DNA of 64,000 bases. Origin: Lentinus brumalis (Eukaryota > Basidiomycota > Agaricomycetes > Polyporales > Polyporaceae). The stretch covers positions 62,001 through 126,000 of the forward strand of contig MARA01000010.1 in assembly GCA_001792895.1 (NCBI GenBank), written 5' to 3'. Position numbers and translations under genes: made by a program. Under the pieces are notes generated by a model, which was given only the letters and a program-made list of their open reading frames with translations, was not told the DNA's origin and did not search any database. The first letter of the stretch is position 1. The number at the start of each line of letters is the position of its first letter. This document shows positions 56,352 to 64,000 of the stretch, piece by piece.

Positions 56352-57936
56352 ATGTTGCAATCCCAATCGCGGGGCCTGTCCCGTTTGCCACGCTCTTTAT
56401 TACCTTGTTCCTCGTTGCTATCGCCTCTGCGGCCTCCCTCGTGAACATCACAGTGGACGACACCTTCGGCAACCTTCAGGAGAACCTCCAGATCACCTAC
56501 CAGCCGGCGGGCGCATGGAGTCCAGGCGAAGACTGTACGAGCTGCGCAGCCCACCTCGACACCACACAAGTCCACAACGGGACCTGGCACGACACGACCT
56601 ATCTCGCGGACAACCCGCCCAGCAGCCCATTGACTGCGACTCTCACATTCGACGGTGCGTACTCTCTCTCTCGCCATCGTGCTATCGCGAGCAGCGTCTC
56701 AGAGCAGCCCCTCCTCAGGTGTGGCGATATACGTCTACTGCATCGTCACCCGCGCGTCCACGAATCCGTTCGGGAACTCCGACATGACGTTCTACCTGGA
56801 CGACGTCGAGGTCGGCAGGTTCCTGCTGCCCCCGAACGGCGACCCCACCTACCACTACAGCTACCCCGTCTACGTGAACGCGTCCATCCCGTCCGGGCAG
56901 CACACCTTCATGTTGGTGAACGGGCGCTCCGACGGGCAGACGGCGCTCGCGCTGCTCGACTACATCGTCTTCTCGTGAGTCCCAGCGCACCTCAGGCTCT
57001 TTCGTGACGTACGCGTCTGCTGATGCACCGTGACAGACGCGATGGCTCCGACAGTCCCTCCATCTCCGGTACTCCACCCTCCACATCCTCCGCGGCTCCT
57101 GCACCTACCACCTCGTCGAACGCCACTGCCCCAGATATCACCTCGTCCGCTGCCGCTATCCCATCAGGCTGGAGCCACAGTCCCAGTCCGAAGCCGACCG
57201 CCGCCACAACAGGCATCATCACGTCATCGGTGCTCGTCGGGATCGTCGCGGTCGCGGCCGCAGCCGTCATATACTGCATCCGGAGGCGCAAACGTCGGGC
57301 CCGGCGCGAGCACGGCTGGACGGTCGACTCCGAGTCGCACGGCGGCGGGAGCAGCACGAAGGGGGCCTGCCCGACGGCGCACATCCGGTCCTCTACCCTT
57401 ATGAGTCCGAGTGCGCGTCGAGCCCGTTGTCGCTCATCCCGGATCCGTACCTCGTCTCGCGCCAGCCGGGAAGCCCGGACTATCAGTGGCGGAAGGGCGC
57501 ACCGCCGCGCGCGGCACCCGCGCTCGCGCTTGCGCCCAGCGAGGACAGCGTACGTTATGTCGGGATCATGGCGCAGGGCAGCTCCTCTCGCCTCGTGAGC
57601 AACGGCACACCGACCTTCGAGACTCCGCCCGGCATCACCTACCCCGCGGTGGACGCATCGTCTGAGCCCGTGCCTCGGGAGGGCCCGTGGGCGACTGCTG
57701 ATGGGGTCTTGAAGCGGACTCGGGGGCGGGGAGAAGAGGACGGGCATGGTGGCGTCCGAGATGATGGCAGTTCTGGATTCAGCCGGCATCCCGAGGACGA
57801 GACGGCGGGGCTCGGCCAGCCTGCGCGAGTGTTTGCGGTGAGCGGGAGCCGGGGAGAGGGCAGCGAGGTTGGGGAGGAAGGTCCGCCGAGCTACGCCGCT
57901 GCGGTCACCGCTTGCCCATACGTACCCATAAGCTAG
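56352..57936 (+). CDS. Single-pass type I membrane protein with extracellular beta-type domain
   Basis: ATG at 56352 (MLQSQSRG), then PVPFATLFITLFLVAIASAA as signal peptide once one base is added at the G run 56371-56374. The ectodomain reads LVNITVDDTFGNLQENLQIT, an intron near 56655-56717, VAIYVYCIVTRAS, SDMTFYLDDVEVGRFLLPP and PSGQHTFMLVNGRS. A Ser/Thr/Pro stalk precedes the helix IITSSVLVGIVAVAAAAVIY and the stop-transfer RRRKRRARREHG. The cytosolic tail needs one more base in the G run 57361-57365 to read GLPDGAHPVLYPYESECASS and continue to GPPSYAAAVTACPYVPIS. This is a common mushroom architecture of unknown role, perhaps wall sensing. Confidence 0.75.
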
Positions 57937-58471
57937 ATGCAATGGGAGATCCCCGTTATAAAGGTCCCCGTTCTTCTCGGCCGCAACTTGTGAGACATGA
58001 TGCATGAGAACGCGGCAACGCAGACTAGTGCGAACAGTCGCAGGTACTTATGGCTCCAGCGTACTAAGGTCCGTACTCTCCTTGCGTCACGCCCGCGCGA
58101 CTGTGGCCAAGCGCGGTGTATGCAGACATTTGCACGTTCGTTCGCGGGGTCTGCCTTGGCAACTCAACAGGAAAAGGGTCCTCAACTGCCCTCACAACAT
58201 ACTTAAAGCCTTGTCGGGCACAGCTCAAATCAAGGATAGTACAACGATATGAACAGCACGAACATCTCCAAACGCTACTCCTGGACTCATTGCACAAGAC
58301 TGCTACCTGAGCCATGCCGACCCGGCGGCCAAGGCTTCCTGTATGATATCGCAGTGTCGAGTAAATGCCACAAATTCAGCTCGAAGTTCACTGCGTTAGC
58401 CCTGTAAGCCTTTCAATGCGATGCCGCCGCACTTGGATTAGAACATCGACAGTTGAAGAAGCGACCAATCA
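57937..58471. other. Intergenic stretch
   Basis: No gene recognised; it lies between convergent 3' ends. Confidence 0.4.
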
Positions 58472-60651
58472 TCACGTACGGGTAACGACTCGGACGCTGT
58501 GCTCCAATTGTGGCATCCACTTGCGAACCTTTGCTGACAACAGCTGCCTAAGTTGGCTCCCATCCCCTACCACTCGCAAATCGAACCCAGGGAGTGTAGG
58601 GAAGCTCTCCAGCGCTGCCTTCGTCTCCACGGCGAAGAGGTCATCGAACTTGTCAACCGATGGGGAAGGGCCTAAGTCCACATCTATGGACAGGCACGTG
58701 AAACTGGACGGCGACGGGATCGCCGACAGGAAGGACGGAAGCAGAGTCCGACTGACTGCGGTCAGATTTTGTTTGCGAGTCGGAAAGAGACTCGGTGTGA
58801 GATGGAGCGAGCGCAGGTCGTCCAGGCCGGAAAGACAACGGATGATGGGAGAGAAGTCTGCAAGGCGCCATGTCCCGGATCCGGATGCCTCGAAATGAAG
58901 CTCCAAGTGACGAATTGACCGGCCAAATGCTCCCTCGGGCGGGAACCTCATCGACTGCGGCGGCTCAACGTCAGCGCGAACTGTAGATCCCAAGAGAAAG
59001 CGCGTCCACGTACTGTTGGCGTCACTGCGAGGAAGTGCAGACTGAGAGTAGTAATATGGCAGAGGGCCTTGGGAACCCCGAGCTCCTTCCTCTTCGCTGC
59101 GAGGGCCTCGATCATGTCTATGGCTCGGTTGTAGTCGTAAATGTCATGCTGGGGACCTACAACCCATATTCGGCACGACCGAAGCTTCAGCAACGACCAT
59201 ATGAGCCGGAAGTTGTTACGGAGAGAGCACCGTCCCTTTTCACCTCCCCATTGGAGAAGGAGGTTGAGCTCGGTGATAGGAAAGCTCCGCAGCAGGCAAT
59301 GATACTGAGGAACGTCATGTAAGATATCCGTGTAGAAGTCGAGGGATCGGACGTTCTCGAAGAGTCGCAAGAAGATCAATCGAGCGAATGTTATGCACTG
59401 CGACGAGACGTCACGCCGAAGGTTCGACTCGGAGCCATCGCGGCCCACCGTTAGTCGGCGCACGAAGCATCCTAAGTGTGGCAGGGTCCTCAGTGTGCGT
59501 TCGAGGAGGTCCGCGGTGTGTGAGGACGGGAGCCATACGTGGCGATAGAGGTTCCAACGGGAACGGATGGTCCAGGCAGAGCAGCTGAGCGCGCAGGCTC
59601 TGAGGGTTTCGTAATGGGAAAAACGGATGGGATCATCACAGCAGGCGTCGATGATGAGCTCGCATATGTCGATAGGAAGACGTGAGTGATCCATGCCAGA
59701 GTCGCCGGAACAGTGAGGAGGGACCGGTGAGCAGTCAATGACGGTGATGAAGGATACATGGGGAGGCGAGGATAGTGTGTCTGAACTGCATAGAGACCCT
59801 GGTACGCGCGTCACGTTATGAGTTGGATGAATCGGCCCCGGCAGCACGTCATCGATGTCATCCTCCAATGCCTTGAAGCCGCCCCGTGCAAAGAGGGTGG
59901 TTTGTGCGCGCTGTTTCACTATCGCCTCCAGCAGTCGGCAGAATGCGTTCTTGCCCTCGCCGTAGAGTGGTTGCATTCGTACATCCATGAGTCCGAGCAG
60001 GCAGTACGCGTCGTCTTCCAGCCGCGTCGTCTTTCGACTTAAGTACCAAGACATCCGCTGATCAATGCTGAAGTCTGTGTGGCTGACCTCAAGCCGCAGG
60101 AGCGTCGCAGGGATGCCGATATGCTCTTCCAATAACTCGGCAAAGTCGGCCTTATCTCCTAAGACCCGCCAGTCGTGGGAGAGAAAGACGAAATGTCGCG
60201 GGGCGATGAGCTCCTGGAGTGTCCAGCCTCTACGAAACCATACACTTTGTGACAGGATCCTCGTGTGATAGTCGTCGTGATGAATATCGTGGAAGTGAGG
60301 GACATCCGGCAGGAATCCGTAGCAGATCCTTGCGAGGGAATAGTAGCGATACATGGAGATTATGGCCTCAGAAAGCTCGGCGCCGTTCGTCTTGTCAATG
60401 CAGCAGCAGTCGATCCAGACCCACTTGAAGCCATGAGTCTCGGCTAACTGGCAGCACCTCCTGATCTTCTCTGACATGAAGTCGCGAGGATTCGTGTCAT
60501 CTTCGGCGCACATGTTCTGGATTTCCCGGACATCCCGGAACGACTGCTCCGAGTGCGCCCAGACGTGAGAGAAGGCTGCGTAGCTATCTGGGACGTCCTC
60601 TGGGGTAGGGAAGTAGTGGAGCTCGGCGCGGTCAGTACTGAGGAGCCACAT
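58472..60651 (-). CDS. HET-domain protein in frame with an F-box/LRR protein
   Basis: ATG at 60651 (MWLLSTDRAELHYFPTPEDV) starts a HET domain: AAFSHVW, AETHGFKWVWIDCCCIDKTN, GAELSEAIISMYRYYSLARI, VWFRRGWTLQELIAPRHFVF, MSWYLSRKTTRLEDDAYCLL and MQPLYGEGKNAFCRLLEAIV. HET proteins act in fungal non-self recognition and cell death. The same frame runs on without a stop into MDHSRLPIDICELIIDACCD (ATG 59694) and LRACALSCSAWTIRSRWNLY, an F-box, then LRR-like segments. Near 59015 a shift or unseen intron is needed to reach TWTRFLLGSTVRADVEPPQS and LDDLRSLHLTPSLFP, ending at 58472. Two adjacent genes whose frames happen to join is the alternative. Confidence 0.75.
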
Positions 60652-62115
60652 GTGAAGTTCTGTGCATTGGGAGTCACGGACCGATAAGTCGGCTGGCATC
60701 AAAAGGGATCACGCACCTCAACGATGTTACGAAGTAGAAAGGCGATCCGGAGAACGACGGAAGGTACTGAAGCAGAGAAAAGGTGGGTATGAGGTAGAGA
60801 GAGGTAGGACGAGAGTTCGTCGTCGTACGAAGCCTCGACGCGATACAGGAACGTGGTGGTGGTGCGGCGCTGTGCTTGCATGCTTCCCTGTCAGACAAAG
60901 TTCGCATTGATAGAACATGGCGTTGGGTTTCGTCCCCGTGGCTCGACTCACGCTGATGTGCATACGGAGCTCTCGTGAGTCAAAGCATACAGTAACATAT
61001 GGAGGGCGCCATATGAGGGCAGCGGACAAAAGAGCTCGACTCTCGCGTGCGGCAACTTAGGAGTTGAACCTGGCACGTGGCGGTTCAACTTCGAGTCGGT
61101 TTCGCGCAGGCGTCTCTGCTTCCGCTTTCGCTTTCGCTCTCGCCTTCTCTCGCCACCTTGATTACACCACGTACTCGGCATCCCGAGTTCACCCTATACG
61201 ACACGATCACTGTGCGCACCGGCTAATCACTCCCTCCGGCAGGAACCGCCCCACATGCAGGATTGAGATTGTCCGTCTGGTGACCGCGGCAGAGACTCGG
61301 ATGTTTCGAAGGAGGAGTTTCAAGCTCTGCGCTGGAACAAGGAGGTCCCGAGAAGGAGTGATAGAAGATGCAGATGACCCCTAATAATACTTACAAGCTC
61401 AAGTATCACTGCCAGAGACAACCACCATACTAACTGCAAACTCGTCCGCATTGCGTTCGGACAGCGAACTTCCAGGTACGCCGTACCGATCCTGCTGCCT
61501 GCTTACAGGTGGACATACCTTGCTCAAGAGTGCAGGCTACTTAGCTCAGGCCACTGAAAGCACATGCTGGTGGCGGGCGTGGTCGAATGCACTGTCCCAG
61601 AGACGCAGGATTACGCGGTCGCCACTCGAGCCGGTAAGTGGATAGATCTATTTTGAACCCCGGGTGATGGACCATGGAACTTATACGGGCTTAATAGGAG
61701 GATTAATGCCTCTTTGCTTGCATTTCCCGCCCAACTGCGCAATCAAAATCGCTTGTCGCGTTGCACGCTGCATTTTGGAACAAACGCATTGGCCCTCCAA
61801 CCCAAACCACCTAACCACGGTCAATGCAGCCGTCCGCTATCCTACATGAACCCACTGATTGGACCCGTACCCTCCAATTCCTCGCGCATCTTCCTCCTCG
61901 CCACTCATCAGCGTACCTCTCCTTCCTTGAAACATGGCTGAATGGCAGGTTGTGTATCAGCCTCGCGTCATCTACGGGTGTGCATATGTCCCTCGGTTCA
62001 TGATAGCTGTGATGCTGATGCATGTTCGTCCAGCACGCCTCCCCAATTGACCTGGCCTCCGAAACACATATTCGCATTCTGGCGGACAGACGAGGTTCTT
62101 CGTCAGGCTTTGAGT
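60652..62115. other. Intergenic stretch between divergent HET and F-box genes
   Basis: No gene recognised in ~1.5 kb. It probably holds both promoters. Confidence 0.45.
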
Positions 62116-63755
62116 ATGAACCCGGAGCCTACACCAGACGGCGTGTTCAGCGGCGTGACCCAACAAGAGTTTAGAGACCGCCTGCGGATGATTGACACAC
62201 GCATCCAACAACTCGAGGAACATTGTAAGCAGCTTGGCCGCGTCAGTCTTGAAGTCTTGAAGTCCCTCTACCGTGCCCGCATGACGCGCAAGCTCATGAT
62301 CTGGCGCCATTTCCCCATCCGCCAGCTTCCTACTGAAATCCTCACCTCCATCTTCCAATACGTTGTCTGGAGCGTGCCAGGTCCCTTCGAGGCCAACTAC
62401 ACCCGACTATCCCTTACCACGACCTGCAGGCGCTTCCGCAAGGTCGCGATTGCTGACCAGGGTCTCTGGGGCTCCATTTGTTTCCTCGACGTCTACCCAT
62501 GGCAGCTATCTCTCACCTTCCTCGAGCGCGCGGGTGCCTCGCCTCTGGACGTCCGTTTCGGCGACACGGAGCACAGGATCCTAGCAGGCAAGGAGTGCCC
62601 TCCTATGACCGTTGGACACCTCGACCACCTCCTGGACGCCCTTCTGCCCAAGATCTCGCACATTCGCACCCTCTTCGCGAAGCTCGAGTCGATCGAGCTG
62701 GTCGAGCACTTCATGAACCGGTTCGCAACTGCTGGCCCTCCTACGCTCCTGGAACGATACGAAGTCCATCGAACCTCAGCCAAGCCCTACCTGTGGCCGC
62801 CCAAGCAGGCGAACTCTCCCATCCCGATCAGCGTGCATCCCACTCCGAAGCTCCGCTGGCTTTGTCTTGACGGAGTGTCCATTGATTTCTCCAAGCTCCG
62901 TCCGACGAACCTCCACACGGTGGACCTCCGCAGGATGACCCTTCCGTCCTGTCACACCTCCGAGCAGTTCAGCGAGATGCTCCACGTGTCATCTGGACTC
63001 TTCAACCTCGCCCTTTCCGCCGCCGGTCCGCGGTGGACGCCAGTGCAGCCTGTCGCCGGTATCCGTCGCGTGGTGATGCCCAACCTCCGCGATCTCCTCA
63101 TTGGGGATGTGGGCTGCCCATTCTCTATATACATCCTCAACCACTTCCACGCCCCACGCCTCATGGTGCTGTCGCTCGTCCGTCTGGGCGGGCAGGACTA
63201 CAGCGGGATGTTCGCCGCGATGACGGGTCTGTTCCCGGAGCTGCAGCTGCTCTTGCTTGACACGCTGTATGTCACGAAATCAGACGAGACCACGCGGGCG
63301 GCCGGCTGGAGTCGATGCCGCGCATCAAGATGCTGAAGGTCGTCGGCGCGAAGCGCTTCATCTTGGATGTGTTCAGCCAGGACCCGACCCAGTACTGGAC
63401 GCAGTCGCAGACGGACGCCTACCTCCGGTCGTGGAAGGAGAAGAACGGCGACCGGGAGGTCGTGCGCCCCGTCCTCCTTCCGAACCTGGAGTACCTGAAC
63501 TTCAACAAGCAGGAGGCCGGGGCCGAGATATCGGCGCTCACGACGGCTAGGCAGGCGATTGGAAGACCTTTCAAGACGGTGTACACCCCTGACAGTTATG
63601 CCTCGACGCTCCCACCCGAGGAGCTTCAGAAGATCAGGGACAGTGTGGGCGCGTTGGAGATCTTGCAGGGCATGAAGTCTGCGCCCGTGGAATTGAATAT
63701 TTATGAAGAAATCGCCGCCACGGTCGACAAGAGCGTTCATATCCGGCGCCCGTAG
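62116..63755 (+). CDS. F-box protein with LRR-like tail
   Basis: ATG at 62116 (MNPEPTPDGVFSGVTQQEFR). A coiled segment MIDTRIQQLEEHCKQL precedes the F-box RQLPTEILTSIFQYVVWSVP to LSLTTTCRRFRKVAIADQGL WGSI. Degenerate LRRs follow: SPLDVRFGDTEHRI, PKLRWLCLDGVSIDF, LHTVDLRRMTLPS, MPNLRDLLIGDVG and PRLMVLSLVRLGG. The frame then needs one base at the GGG run 63296-63298 so that DTLYVTKSDETTR continues as RLESMPRIKMLKVVGAKRFI, and runs to the stop at 63755. F-box proteins are SCF ubiquitin-ligase adaptors; the target is unknown. No intron is needed. Confidence 0.82.
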
Positions 63756-64000
63756 TACCTGCCCCTAGCACTACTACCTGAGCTGCGAGCTCTCGGCGAG
63801 ACCCGAGTAATGACCTCGAACCTGGTACTTCATCAATACTGTACCTGTAGACGGTCTGCGTACTCATAGGCACCGGACGACGTACACTGCCAGTACACTA
63901 CTTTCCTGCCTGTTGCAGCGATACTCAATACATGGTTGATTGATTATGGGATTCTTTCGTCGGTTGAGCCTGTTCAATTATCATCACCGGCGCGTAAGTT
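63756..64000. other. 3' flank at window edge
   Basis: No feature recognised. Confidence 0.4.

Overview
The window is nuclear DNA of a basidiomycete fungus, almost certainly a mushroom-forming Agaricomycete. Genes are GC-rich and cut by many 50-70 nt GT..AG introns. Several families are typical of that class: a DUF6535 membrane protein, HET and F-box proteins, mushroom RecQ-like helicases, a Plavaka-type transposase and a Copia-type gag. No prokaryotic features were seen.

Layout. 37-2309: RecQ-like helicase (minus). 2567-5279: complete Tc1/mariner-like transposon with perfect 30-bp inverted repeats and a TA duplication, carrying a twice-frameshifted transposase. 5282-9260: left copy of a ~4-kb inverted segmental duplication with two paralogous orphan genes. 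9.8-23.3 kb: ordinary host genes, namely a Pro/Ser/Val-repeat secreted protein, a small CsbD-like protein, two tandem aldo/keto reductases, a MORG1/WDR83 WD40 protein, a type II haloacid dehalogenase, a DUF6535 protein and a distant third orphan-family member. 23490-55270: right copy of the duplication, in opposite orientation, split by a 27.8-kb insertion. 56.3-63.8 kb: a single-pass membrane protein, a HET/F-box fusion-like gene and an F-box gene.

The most notable structure is a three-level nest inside the right copy. An orphan gene starting at 25984 is cut by an LTR element (LTRs 26230-26455 and 53719-54029, 5-bp AGAAC duplication). That element encodes only a Copia-type gag, and its gag is cut by one 26.2-kb element (26883-53119) with 14-bp inverted repeats and a TA duplication. 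Excising each layer in silico restores the reading frame at the junction. The 26-kb element carries a Plavaka-type transposase, a repetitive charged nuclear-type protein, a leucine-rich-repeat-like protein, a gene with the residue pattern of a 2-oxoglutarate/Fe(II) dioxygenase (possibly TET/JBP-like), half of a TATA-binding-protein gene with a stop codon, a 263-bp satellite and a strongly CpG-depleted left arm.

Caveat. At least nine genes or pseudogenes of unrelated families show frameshifts explained by loss of one base in a G or C run. This looks like consensus error, so several 'pseudogenes' here may be intact. Exon limits are read by eye from reading frame and splice consensus; absence of a gene in a stretch means none was recognised.
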